A stretch of 35,268 bases of DNA. It comes from Phycisphaerae bacterium. Lineage in GTDB: Bacteria; Planctomycetota; Phycisphaerae; Phycisphaerales; SM1A02. Shown piece after piece: positions 22,365 through 30,092 of this stretch. A program made the translations under genes and the position numbers. The notes below the pieces were generated by a model. That model ran no database searches, was not told the DNA's origin, and saw only the letters and a list, made by a program, of their open reading frames with translations. The stretch lies in NCBI GenBank assembly GCA_018663565.1, contig JABJQE010000062.1:1-35268 (forward strand), given 5' to 3'. Numbering within the stretch: position 1 is the first letter of the stretch; each line of letters starts with the position of its first letter.

Positions 22365-23486
22365 TCAGTCGATCAATGGATCGAAGGTCAGCCGCTTGGT
22401 CAGGAAGTACGAGTCAGACCCGTATCGCCAGTATGAGGGCGGGCTGCCGCCTGGCAGCGCCATCATGGAGCCCATGCCCCAGCTGCCAGCTGCGTTGTTG
22501 CTGTTGGTGAAGGTGAGGAAGTTGTCGCCTGCACCGTGGCCATAAGTGTCGCCGCCCGAGTTTTCCTCTGGGCTCCACTCTTGAGTGAACTCACACTCAA
22601 ACATGTTGTCCGGGAGTGGCTTGCTGTACGAACCGCCGTCTTCGAGACCGGTGGTGTAATGCTTGAACTCAAGGAAGTTGTCGCTGTTGGCGACCGTGCC
22701 ATCAGTGGTGAAGATGTGACCATTCCACGAGGTGGTGGGACCAAGCTGCTCCAGTACAGGTGAGAACCTGTAGCCATCAGAGCTCTGGTCAGGAAGACCA
22801 TCGGTCAGCATGTCTGCGTCGATTTCTTCTGCTGAGTGCAAGCCACGCGTCGAATACAAGGGGTGAATCGTGCGGCTTCCGCCCATCCATCGGTTGTACC
22901 GACGGCCAGCGAGAGTTTGATGGGCGTACGAGGCGTGATCGGCTTCGTCGTCATCGAGCTGGCAGTAGAAACTAGTGTCCCAGAAACCCTCTGGTGACGA
23001 GAATACATTGTTACCTGGGTCACCTGGGTTGTGCTGCGAATAGTCATACGAGTCGATGCCGCCAGCGGCGAGCTCTTCGACATCACCCTTGGCACCAGCC
23101 ATTGGGTTGTTGTCCACAGGACTGAGCACGGTCTCTGGCGAGAGGTACCGCTGCATAATCAGGAGCGAGTAGAGGCCCTCTGAAGAGTCCCAGCCCTTTC
23201 CCTCGAGGCCCTTGCCTGAGACATAGCCGTAGTTCTTGCCGCGGAAGCTGTAGTTCCCGCGTGCGACGAGGCTTGGACGGATAAATCGATCGTCAAAGTC
23301 TTCGGCCGAGTTGGTGGTGGCCATGCCAACACCCTTGATGACGACTTTGTCGTGCGCGGCGTGTGAGTTGCGAAGGGCCGATGACAACGCTGGCAAGAGC
23401 AGCGCCATCAGAAGGCCAATAATGGCGACAACGATCATCAGTTCGACGATCGTGAAGCCTCGGCGGGGTCGTGGTCGTGATTGCAT
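22365..23486 (-). CDS. Prepilin-like protein with N-terminal methylation motif (second)
   Basis: The 373-aa product opens with a strongly basic leader (MQSRPRPRRG) and a canonical cleavage site Gly10-Phe11, followed by FTIVELMIVVAIIGLLMALL with Glu15 at +5. The C-terminal domain is long, Gly/Ser/Asp-rich and Trp-containing (DTSFYCQLDDDEADH, NGHIFTTDGTVANSDNF, SYWRYGSDSYF) and unlike classical pilins. A type II secretion-like or fibre role is inferred from the N-terminus only. AGGAG at 23501-23497 lies 10 nt before the ATG. A strong terminator follows at 22349-22313, so it is transcribed alone. Confidence 0.9.
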   Translation of the reverse strand: MQSRPRPRRGFTIVELMIVVAIIGLLMALLLPALSSALRNSHAAHDKVVIKGVGMATTNSAEDFDDRFIRPSLVARGNYSFRGKNYGYVSGKGLEGKGWDSSEGLYSLLIMQRYLSPETVLSPVDNNPMAGAKGDVEELAAGGIDSYDYSQHNPGDPGNNVFSSPEGFWDTSFYCQLDDDEADHASYAHQTLAGRRYNRWMGGSRTIHPLYSTRGLHSAEEIDADMLTDGLPDQSSDGYRFSPVLEQLGPTTSWNGHIFTTDGTVANSDNFLEFKHYTTGLEDGGSYSKPLPDNMFECEFTQEWSPEENSGGDTYGHGAGDNFLTFTNSNNAAGSWGMGSMMALPGGSPPSYWRYGSDSYFLTKRLTFDPLID

Positions 23487-23501
23487 GACCTAAGATCTCC
23501 T

Positions 23502-23995
23502 GAGTGTTTAGAACGGGATAAGGGATGAAAGAACAATGACATGGAGAAGACCAAAGATGGGCTTTCCATGAGAAACGCGGGGGACCGTGGACTCATGCCG
23601 CGGTACGCCCTGATACGAGAGGATTCGTATCGATTCCGCCATCGGTTTCGCTGAATAACGTTTCTGCCGTGGCCACCATTGGAGGGCTGGCCACATCAAC
23701 GCGATCACCTGAAACCAATTTGAGGCAGGGGGTCGAACACACCGCGACCTCCACACACCTCAAGCGGCCCAGTGGACTTGATATCCACAGACGCGCCGAT
23801 CAGGGTCGGGAGGGCACTGAATTGTCGACCGGGTAGCCGAAATAAGGATGTGACCGCGATAGATCACTCGGCGTATGAGAACGGGAAGGGCCAGATATAT
23901 ATGGACGTATGGACGCCCGGTCCATCGGGAGAAGCCCGACTGCTCAAGCGTACCGGGTCTTTGGTCCGAGTCAAGTGCCGGTGGGCCATCCAACT
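23502..23995. other. Divergent intergenic region, about 0.5 kb, with tandem hairpins
   Basis: No gene is convincing: the open frames here have no family features. It holds the promoter of the second prepilin (minus) and of the RidA-like gene (plus). TATATA at about 23896 is a possible -10 for the latter. Two adjacent hairpins lie at 23909-23939. Confidence 0.45.
23909..23939 (+). repeat. Two tandem hairpins in the ridA-like leader
   Basis: ATGGAC-GCCCG-GTCCAT (23909-23925) is directly followed by TCGGG-AGAAG-CCCGA (23925-23939). They lie about 70 nt before the start codon. They could be a structured leader; I do not recognise a known riboswitch. Confidence 0.4.
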
Positions 23996-24001
23996 GAAAG
24001 G
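23996..24001 (+). promoter_or_regulatory. Shine-Dalgarno GAAAGG that decides the RidA-like start
   Basis: GAAAGG is followed by 9 nt and ATG 24011. The family-typical N-terminus begins here, not at the upstream in-frame ATG 23909. Confidence 0.65.
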
Positions 24002-24010
24002 TTTTTATCG

Positions 24011-24475
24011 ATGAGAACGGTCGAATCAGCCCTTGAAACCCTCGGAATCACGCTTCCACAGGCGCAAAAGCCGGTTGCGGCCTATGTTCCGGTCAGAATG
24101 ACGGGTGGGCTCGCCTTCGTGAGTGGGCAAGTACCAATGAAAGATGGGCAGCTCGTGGCCTCTGGCTCCGTCCCATCATCTGTGAGTGTAGACGCCGCAA
24201 CGGCTGCGGCCCGGGTGTGTGCGATCAATGCACTCGCGGCCCTGAAGGCCGCGCTCGAGGGCGATCTTGACCGGATCGCGGGCATTGTGCGAGTGGGCGT
24301 GTTTGTGGCATCGGACGCCGGCTTCTTCGGGCAACCCGCAATTGCCGATGGAGTCAGCACGCTTCTTGTCGATGTCTTTGGTGAATCAGGGCGTCACGCC
24401 CGGGCCGCTGTTGGATCGGTGGCCTTGCCGCTTGGCGCGACGGTCGAGGTGGAGATGATCGTAGAACTGCGCTAG
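24011..24475 (+). CDS. RidA/YjgF-like protein
   Basis: The 154-aa product matches the longer Rid subgroup: a start helix (VESALETLGITLP), AYVPVRMTGGLAFVSGQVPMKDG, the internal RVCAINALAALKAALEGDLDRIAGIVRVGVFVAS and the final GRHARAAVGSVALPLGATVEVEMIVEL. Rid proteins are cytosolic trimers; RidA hydrolyses reactive enamine/imine intermediates. The conserved Arg of the catalytic RidA group appears to be kept in HARAAVG, but this subgroup (sometimes annotated YjgF-like 1) has no proven substrate, so imine deaminase activity is only plausible. The upstream ATG at 23909 would add an unrelated 34-residue stretch. The stop lies 6 bp from that of the convergent kinase gene. Confidence 0.93.
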   Translation: MRTVESALETLGITLPQAQKPVAAYVPVRMTGGLAFVSGQVPMKDGQLVASGSVPSSVSVDAATAAARVCAINALAALKAALEGDLDRIAGIVRVGVFVASDAGFFGQPAIADGVSTLLVDVFGESGRHARAAVGSVALPLGATVEVEMIVELR

Positions 24476-24481
24476 ATGTGG

Positions 24482-25843
24482 TCAACCAAAGGCGACGACG
24501 GCCACGAGTCCAATGAGTAAGAGCACATTGAGCACAGCGCTTGCGATCAATGCGCCGGGGAGGCCGTTGTTTTCTTTCTTTGGCTTTGCTCGAAGAGTTG
24601 GCTGGGCATCCCCCTGATCGACCTCAACAACGAGGCCTGCAAGGTCGAGCTTCGGCTTGGCAAAGGTCAGATCGCGTCCTTCTGCAAGTCGCTGCAGGTC
24701 CTCAAGCAAATCGGCGGCCGAGCGATATCGGTCGTTCCGGTTCTTAGCGAGCATCATCTCAATGACCTGGCAGAACTCGGCGGATAAGGCTGGGTTAAGT
24801 TGATCCGGCGGCCTGAGCTCGGTCTTGAGGTGTTGCCGCATGACATCACTTGGGTTCTTGCCTGAGAATGGCACGTTCCCGGTCACCATGTGGTACGCAG
24901 TTGCCCCCAGACCGTAAATGTCGGCTGGCGGGCCGATGTCGAGTTCGCCTCGAATCTGTTCCGGGCTGATATAGAAGGGCGTGCCATAGGCACGGCCCTT
25001 TTCGGCTTCGGCCGCCTCGACATCTTCAAGGTTGCGGGCCAATCCAAGATCCGCCACTTTGACCTGTCCAGAAGGCGTCAGCATGAGGTTCTTTGGCTTG
25101 ATGTCGCGATGCACAAAGCCCATCTGGTGTGCATGATGAAGCGCTTTGGATGACTGAATGAGGATCTCAATCGCATCCTTCTCGGGCAGCCGTTTGAGTT
25201 GCTGAATGCGCTCGTAGACCGTGTCACCTTCCACATACTCCATGACGAAGTAGTGGTGTTCTCCCGAGTGCCCAACGTCATAGGCCTGCACAATATTGGG
25301 GTGGTTGAGCTTGGCAGCAGCGCGGCCTTCCTTATAGAAGCGATCAATGAAGTTTTGATCCCGCGAGAACTTGGTCGGAAGCACTTTGATGGCCACAAGT
25401 CGGTGCAGACTGAGCTGTTCGGCAAGAAACACAGTGGCCATGGCACCAGAACCGAGTTTTTTCTTGATGGTGTAGCCCTGAATTTTCTGCCCGGACTTGC
25501 GCGCATCGAATTCTTTGCGGAGCCGTTTCATCTGTCGGTCGGTGAGCAGACTGTGTTCGATAAGAAGGTCGGACAGCGTAAGGTCATTCTCGTTATCGGT
25601 GATCTGAGCGCGGCACTGTTCGAGTTCGTCTTCAGTCACAAGCCCAGACGCGAGCACGATCTTGCCCAGTACGGTGTCGAATCCGCCGGTTGTGGACCCA
25701 GCTTGCGACGCGGCTCCATTGAGCTCCTTTGGACCATTCGTAGCGCCGGGAAGGGGCTTCTTGGGCTTCGGCTTTGGGGCGTCCGAGTCAGCAAGGGCTG
25801 GCACGTCGTCGTCTGGGTTGATTGGTAGTGGTGAAGAAGTCAT
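24482..25843 (-). CDS. Membrane-anchored Ser/Thr protein kinase (Hanks type)
   Basis: The 453-aa protein has four parts. A Pro/Lys/Asp-rich disordered start (1-50); a helical module at 54-117 (LGKIVLASGLVTEDELEQC, then LSDLLIEHSLLTDRQMKRL) that looks like two copies of the short helical repeat found at the N-terminus of GspE/PilB-type ATPases; a complete kinase domain with P-loop Gly131-Gly133, Lys153, catalytic HRDIKPKN with Asp247 and DLG with Asp265; and a C-terminal transmembrane helix (430-452) with no extracellular sensor. It is thus a tail-anchored cytosolic kinase; its substrates are unknown. ATG 25843 was chosen because upstream starts would overlap the divergent glycosyltransferase gene; no Shine-Dalgarno sequence is seen. 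Confidence 0.93.
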   Translation of the reverse strand: MTSSPLPINPDDDVPALADSDAPKPKPKKPLPGATNGPKELNGAASQAGSTTGGFDTVLGKIVLASGLVTEDELEQCRAQITDNENDLTLSDLLIEHSLLTDRQMKRLRKEFDARKSGQKIQGYTIKKKLGSGAMATVFLAEQLSLHRLVAIKVLPTKFSRDQNFIDRFYKEGRAAAKLNHPNIVQAYDVGHSGEHHYFVMEYVEGDTVYERIQQLKRLPEKDAIEILIQSSKALHHAHQMGFVHRDIKPKNLMLTPSGQVKVADLGLARNLEDVEAAEAEKGRAYGTPFYISPEQIRGELDIGPPADIYGLGATAYHMVTGNVPFSGKNPSDVMRQHLKTELRPPDQLNPALSAEFCQVIEMMLAKNRNDRYRSAADLLEDLQRLAEGRDLTFAKPKLDLAGLVVEVDQGDAQPTLRAKPKKENNGLPGALIASAVLNVLLLIGLVAVVAFG

Positions 25844-25887
25844 ATTGATATGAAAGGCCAGGAGCCACCGGGGACTCCGATCGGGGC

Positions 25888-25895
25888 AGTATGAT
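25888..25895. promoter_or_regulatory. Candidate shared -10 region between kinase and GT9 genes
   Basis: AGTATGAT reads TATGAT on the plus strand and CATACT on the minus strand, roughly mid-way in the 94-bp divergent gap, with about 42-nt leaders either way. Suggestive only. Confidence 0.3.
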
Positions 25896-25937
25896 TGCCA
25901 GAGGTCCGCGTGGCCAGTCCAAACTGCCACCCAAACC

Positions 25938-27014
25938 ATGAATGATCGCGCAATGGCGAGCACCATACCAATCCGGCGAATCCTCCTGCTGCGGCCAAGT
26001 GCCCTCGGCGACGTCTGTCGAACCGCGCCCGTCCTTGCAAGTCTGCGGGCCCAGTGGCCTGAGGCTGAGATTCACTGGATCGTCCAATCCGCGTTTTGTC
26101 CAGCAGTTGAGGCCCACCCTGCGCTTACCGGCGTGATTCCGTTTCCAAGATCGGAGTTTAGGGGTGCCCTCACTCGGCCATGGAAGTGGCTAGCGATGCG
26201 AAAGTGGCTTACATCTCTCTCGCATGAGCCTTGGGATATCGCCATCGATTGCCAGGGGCTGGCTCGAACAGGACTCATGATGCGAGCAAGCCGGGCGTCC
26301 GTTCGGGTATGTGATCGGGCGGGGCGAGAAGGAGCTTGGCTCGCCGCGAATCGGCGGGTTGAAGTTCCGATCGGTATTCATGAGGTTGATCGGATGTTGT
26401 CCTTGGCCGAAGCTGCTGGAGCCACGGTTGTGCCTGATGCCACCTTGTATGTGCCTGATGAAGCCACTGCGTGGTGGGATGCAAGCTGCGGCGAACGGCC
26501 CGATGGACCCTTCGCAGTTCTAGCTACAACGAGTCGCTGGACATCGAAGGCGTGGCCTGAATCTCACTGGGTTGATTTGGCTGAGCGAATCATTCAATCG
26601 AACCGTGTTGCGTGGATTGCCTTGCCAGGAAGTCCTTCTGAGCACGCGCTCGTCGCCGGTATTGCTGATGCCATGCACGCGCGTAATATTCCCGTTGTGA
26701 ATTACGCCGGGCAGACGGATGTGGGGCAGATGATGGCGGTGATAGCCCGGGCCAGTTTTACCGTGTCGAACGATTCAGCAGCGTTGCACATGGCACTCGG
26801 GCTTGGCGCACGGTGCCTTGGGCTCTTTGGTCCGACCGATCCGGCAATTGTTGGCCCTTGGAATCGGCCCGATCTCGCCCTTCGCGCTCCGCTTGAGGAT
26901 GGAGAGCAGGCCGCCTATAGAGACAAGACACTCGGCGACTCAATCATGCGACGGCTCAGCGTGGATGTCGTGTTTAGCCACATGGAGTCGTTGTCCAGAG
27001 TGTGGGGTTCATGA
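25938..27014 (+). CDS. Glycosyltransferase family 9 (heptosyltransferase-like)
   Basis: GT9 enzymes transfer ADP-heptose to the inner core of lipopolysaccharide on the cytoplasmic face of the inner membrane. The 358-aa product shows the GT9 marks: ILLLRPSALGDVCRTAPVL near the start, WPEAEIHWIVQ, DCQGLARTGLM, the nucleotide-binding region LATTSRWTSKAWPESHWVDLA and SNDSAALHMALGLGARCLGLFGPTDP, with the His of the donor loop. Context (lpxK and hldE downstream in the same operon) supports a heptose donor, but the acceptor and position cannot be read, so I give no waa symbol. Start at 25938; ATG 25953 is an alternative. Its stop overlaps the maf start (ATGA at 27011-27014). Confidence 0.93.
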   Translation: MNDRAMASTIPIRRILLLRPSALGDVCRTAPVLASLRAQWPEAEIHWIVQSAFCPAVEAHPALTGVIPFPRSEFRGALTRPWKWLAMRKWLTSLSHEPWDIAIDCQGLARTGLMMRASRASVRVCDRAGREGAWLAANRRVEVPIGIHEVDRMLSLAEAAGATVVPDATLYVPDEATAWWDASCGERPDGPFAVLATTSRWTSKAWPESHWVDLAERIIQSNRVAWIALPGSPSEHALVAGIADAMHARNIPVVNYAGQTDVGQMMAVIARASFTVSNDSAALHMALGLGARCLGLFGPTDPAIVGPWNRPDLALRAPLEDGEQAAYRDKTLGDSIMRRLSVDVVFSHMESLSRVWGS

Positions 27015-27610
27015 GCGATCGGTGGATTGTGCTTGCAAGCCGTTCGCCACGGCGGCGCTCCTTGCTGGAAGGAGCTGGGTGGCGTGTCGATGTCCGCGTG
27101 CCAGTGATTGATGACGGCGATCTGGAGCCGCAGCACACCACCGCTTCCGAGTGGACCACCGCCCTAGCGTGGCTCAAGGCTAGGGCTGTTCGTGATGTGG
27201 TGCTCGCCGAAGGTGGCGAACTGACGGAGTGGCCGATTGTGGCTGGAGATACGGTGTGCGAACACCACGGCGAATTGCTCGGGCAACCGGCAGATGCCGC
27301 GGCCGCGGCCCACATGATTCGCGGGCTGAGATCTGCTGCCCATCGCGTGTGGACGGGGCTTTGCGTGTTACGGCCAGGGCAAGAACGCCGAATTGGGGCG
27401 ATTCACGCGGTGGTCACGCTCGGCGATGTCTCAGACGCAGAGATTGACCAGTATGTTGGATCCGGAGCTTGGAAAGGAAAGGCCGGCGGGTACAACCTGA
27501 GTGATCGCATCGAAGCAGGTTGGCCGATTCGGTATAGCGGCGAGTCATCGACGATCATGGGCATGCCGATGCCCTTGTTGGAGCGACTCATGAAGGACGA
27601 CCGTCCATGA
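27011..27610 (+). CDS. maf: Maf-family nucleoside triphosphate pyrophosphatase
   Basis: Maf proteins hydrolyse non-canonical or modified (d)NTPs and UTP/TTP to the monophosphate. The 199-aa product has LASRSPRRRSLLEGAGW at residues 8-24, GDTV with the catalytic Asp, GLRSAAHRVWTGLCVL, the AWKGKAGGYNLSDR segment and the end SSTIMGMPMPLLERL. The usual GKP loop is GQP here. Normal length. ATG 27011 overlaps the previous stop by 4 bp and its own stop overlaps lpxK by 4 bp, so it is translated within the LPS operon. Its presence there has no obvious biochemical link. Confidence 0.93.
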   Translation: MSDRWIVLASRSPRRRSLLEGAGWRVDVRVPVIDDGDLEPQHTTASEWTTALAWLKARAVRDVVLAEGGELTEWPIVAGDTVCEHHGELLGQPADAAAAAHMIRGLRSAAHRVWTGLCVLRPGQERRIGAIHAVVTLGDVSDAEIDQYVGSGAWKGKAGGYNLSDRIEAGWPIRYSGESSTIMGMPMPLLERLMKDDRP

Positions 27611-28605
27611 ATCCATTCACAATGATTGCTGCTAGGTGCTACGCCTCCGTGGTGGCGATTCGCAATCGCGGATTCGATCGCGGCCGCCGCGTGCGCGATG
27701 TGGATCGACCAGTGATATCGGTGGGTAATCTCACGATGGGCGGAACTGGAAAGACCCCGACAGTGCAGTGGATCGTGCGCTTCTTGCAATCGCAGGGCCG
27801 CAGGCCGATCGTGGCGCTCCGCGGGTATGGCGTAGCGAAGGGGCAACAGTCCGATGAGGCGATTGAACATGAGAACGCGCTCGATGGCGTGCCCGTGCTG
27901 GCGAACCCTGATCGAGTGGCTGCAATCTCAGCATGCCTTGAACGGAATCCAGATCGCGATGTTGTGGTGCTTGACGATGGCTTTCAGCATCGATTTGTGG
28001 CTCGGCAGATGGATCTGGTGTTGATCGATGCGCGGCGACCGCTTGCGGAGGAACGACTCCTGCCAGTGGGGCGAATGCGAGAGCCACTCTCGTCACTAGC
28101 CCGCGCTACGGATGTGCTCGTGACCCACGCCACGCATGTTGCCCCCGAGCTTGCCGATCAGATTCGGGCTGCGCATGGCAGACCGCCTGTGGCGTGGTGC
28201 AATCATGTGTGGACCGGATTGGCCCGATTTGATGGCGATGGCCACACGGCTATTCCCGTGACGGCGATTGATGGCATGCGGCTCGTGACACGGTTTGGCG
28301 TTGCCGCTGCGGGGGGTGTAGTCGATCAAATACGCCATCACGGCGGCGTGATCGTCAAAGATGTGCCCCGCCGAGATCATGCCGTGGCGACGCCGGTGGA
28401 AGTACAACAACTCAGCGCAGCGTGTGAATCCGCCGATGCCTTGTGTGTGACAGCGAAGGACTGGGTGAAACTGCGTCCACTGATAGACTGGGCGACGTTC
28501 TCGGCGCCAATTGTGGTGCCGACGCTGGCCCTGTCCTTTGTATCTGGCGAAGACGCGTTGAAACAGCGAATACTCGGCACTCTCGCATCGGCGGAATCAT
28601 CATGA
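27607..28605 (+). CDS. lpxK: Tetraacyldisaccharide 4'-kinase LpxK
   Basis: LpxK adds the 4'-phosphate to the lipid A disaccharide using ATP, a late inner-membrane step of lipid A synthesis. The 332-aa product shows the P-loop GNLTMGGTGKT at 40-50, VALRGYG, and the hallmark DDGFQHR at 123-129, then LIDARRPLAEERLLPVGRMREPLSSLARATDVLVTHA. Length matches the family. The start is an ATGA overlap with maf. This is strong evidence that the organism makes lipid A. Confidence 0.97.
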   Translation: MNPFTMIAARCYASVVAIRNRGFDRGRRVRDVDRPVISVGNLTMGGTGKTPTVQWIVRFLQSQGRRPIVALRGYGVAKGQQSDEAIEHENALDGVPVLANPDRVAAISACLERNPDRDVVVLDDGFQHRFVARQMDLVLIDARRPLAEERLLPVGRMREPLSSLARATDVLVTHATHVAPELADQIRAAHGRPPVAWCNHVWTGLARFDGDGHTAIPVTAIDGMRLVTRFGVAAAGGVVDQIRHHGGVIVKDVPRRDHAVATPVEVQQLSAACESADALCVTAKDWVKLRPLIDWATFSAPIVVPTLALSFVSGEDALKQRILGTLASAESS

Positions 28606-30092
28606 GCGATCTCTTGACATCACTGGCTGGATTCGGGGCCTTCAAGGTCTTGGTTGTTGGCGACTTCATGCTTGATGAGTTGGTGCACGGAGACGCGTCG
28701 CGGCTCAGCCCGGATGCGCCGGTTCCCGTGCTGACCGTTGACCGAATCGAACGTACCGGTGGCGGCGCGTCCAATGTTGCGGCCTGCCTTGCTGGGCTTG
28801 GCGGATTGGTGCAGTGCTGCGGTGTACTTGGCGGCGACGGAGCAGGAGCCCACCTCCAAAAATCTCTCGAAGCAGCTGGCTGCGGCATCGATGGAATTGT
28901 GTCTGATGCGGATCGACCTACCACCGTCAAGCGAAACTTGGTGGGCCTCGCGCAGCATCGGCATCCACAGAAGATGTTTCGAATCGATATTGAATCTTCG
29001 GCGCCGCTCTCGGCCTCGTCGATGGACGCGGTGCGATCGCGAGCACTCTCATTGATTCCCACAATGGATGCGGTCTGTATTGAAGATTACGGCAAGGGTG
29101 TGTGTACTCCAGAACTCTGCCAGGCTGTTATCGAAGCTGCCGCCGCCGCCGGAATTCCAGTGCTTGTTGATCCCGCTCGCGTGGATGACTACGCGCGGTA
29201 TGCCTCTGCAACAGTTATGACACCCAATCGCACCGAGGCCCTTCATGCGTGCGCGTCACTGCCTGGAAGCCCGACTGATCCTGCCGAGATGGCTGCGGTA
29301 CTTCTTGAGGCATACGATCTTCAGGCCATCGTGATCACACTCGATAAATATGGCGCCTTGCTCTTGGAGCGTGGCGGCGAGTCGGTTGTGATTCCCACAA
29401 GTGAGCGGGCGGTGTATGACGTCACCGGCGCGGGCGACATGGTGCTCGCTGCTATTACAGCTGCGCGGTGCCACAACTTGAGTTGGCATGACGCCGTCAT
29501 GCTGTCCAATGCAGCTGCAGGTCTTGAGGTAGAAGTCTTCGGGGCTCATGCCATTCCACTCGCCCAGGTTGCTTGCGAAGTTCTTCGACTGCAATCGCCC
29601 AATACAGGCAAGATTCGAACGCGGCGTGATTTGCAGATTGAGCTCGGGGCTCACCGCGAGGCTCGTCACCGCATTGTGTTGACGAACGGTTGCTTCGACG
29701 TGATTCACGCCGGCCACGTTGCCTACTTACGCGACGCTCGCGAACAGGGCGACGTGCTTGTGGTTGGAATCAATTGTGATGAACAAGTGCATCTGATGAA
29801 AGGTGATGGACGCCCGGTGTATGGCCTCGACGATCGCATGGCGATACTGTCTGAACTCGCCTGCGTCGACTATGTAATAGCGTTTGATGAACCCACGGCG
29901 GATGAGTTGATCGTGGCGATCACGCCCGACTTGTATGTCAAGGGTGGCGACTACGCCATTGAAGAGATCACGGAGTATCCACTACTTACTGAGCGTGGTA
30001 TTGAGTGCCGCGTGTTGAGCCATCGTCCGGGACTTGGCAGCACCGATATTGTGGACGCCGTGCGAGAAGGACGATCACTGCCCGGGTCGTAA
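28602..30092 (+). CDS. hldE: Bifunctional heptose kinase/adenylyltransferase HldE
   Basis: HldE phosphorylates D-glycero-beta-D-manno-heptose 7-phosphate at C1 and then forms ADP-heptose, the donor for LPS core. The 496-aa product has a PfkB/ribokinase domain (about 1-325) with GGGASNVAACLAGLGG and catalytic Asp279 in DVTGAGDM, and a nucleotidyltransferase domain (about 350-496) with TNGCFDVIHAGH (Thr361 to His372, the HxGH site) and YVKGGDY. Standard fusion of full length. The ATG overlaps the lpxK stop by 4 bp; in-frame extension to 28443 would lie within lpxK and is rejected. It overlaps the end of the convergent DUF2470-like gene by 18 bp. Confidence 0.97.
   Translation: MSDLLTSLAGFGAFKVLVVGDFMLDELVHGDASRLSPDAPVPVLTVDRIERTGGGASNVAACLAGLGGLVQCCGVLGGDGAGAHLQKSLEAAGCGIDGIVSDADRPTTVKRNLVGLAQHRHPQKMFRIDIESSAPLSASSMDAVRSRALSLIPTMDAVCIEDYGKGVCTPELCQAVIEAAAAAGIPVLVDPARVDDYARYASATVMTPNRTEALHACASLPGSPTDPAEMAAVLLEAYDLQAIVITLDKYGALLLERGGESVVIPTSERAVYDVTGAGDMVLAAITAARCHNLSWHDAVMLSNAAAGLEVEVFGAHAIPLAQVACEVLRLQSPNTGKIRTRRDLQIELGAHREARHRIVLTNGCFDVIHAGHVAYLRDAREQGDVLVVGINCDEQVHLMKGDGRPVYGLDDRMAILSELACVDYVIAFDEPTADELIVAITPDLYVKGGDYAIEEITEYPLLTERGIECRVLSHRPGLGSTDIVDAVREGRSLPGS

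Noticed and set aside
23508..23756. 82-aa open frame in the prepilin/RidA gap
   Set aside because: No ribosome site, no family features, Arg/Trp-rich; probably chance.
23720..23760. tRNA-like GGGTCGAAC segment
   Set aside because: Flanking bases do not form a T-stem or an acceptor stem.
23909..23939. Guanidine-II (mini-ykkC) riboswitch
   Set aside because: Two tandem hairpins are present, but their loops lack the ACGR signature.
25844..25966. Longer kinase N-terminus starting at 25966
   Set aside because: It would overlap the divergent GT9 gene start and adds an unrelated Trp-rich stretch.
28443..28601. Longer HldE N-terminus starting at 28443
   Set aside because: Within lpxK; the ATGA overlap at 28602 gives the family-typical start.
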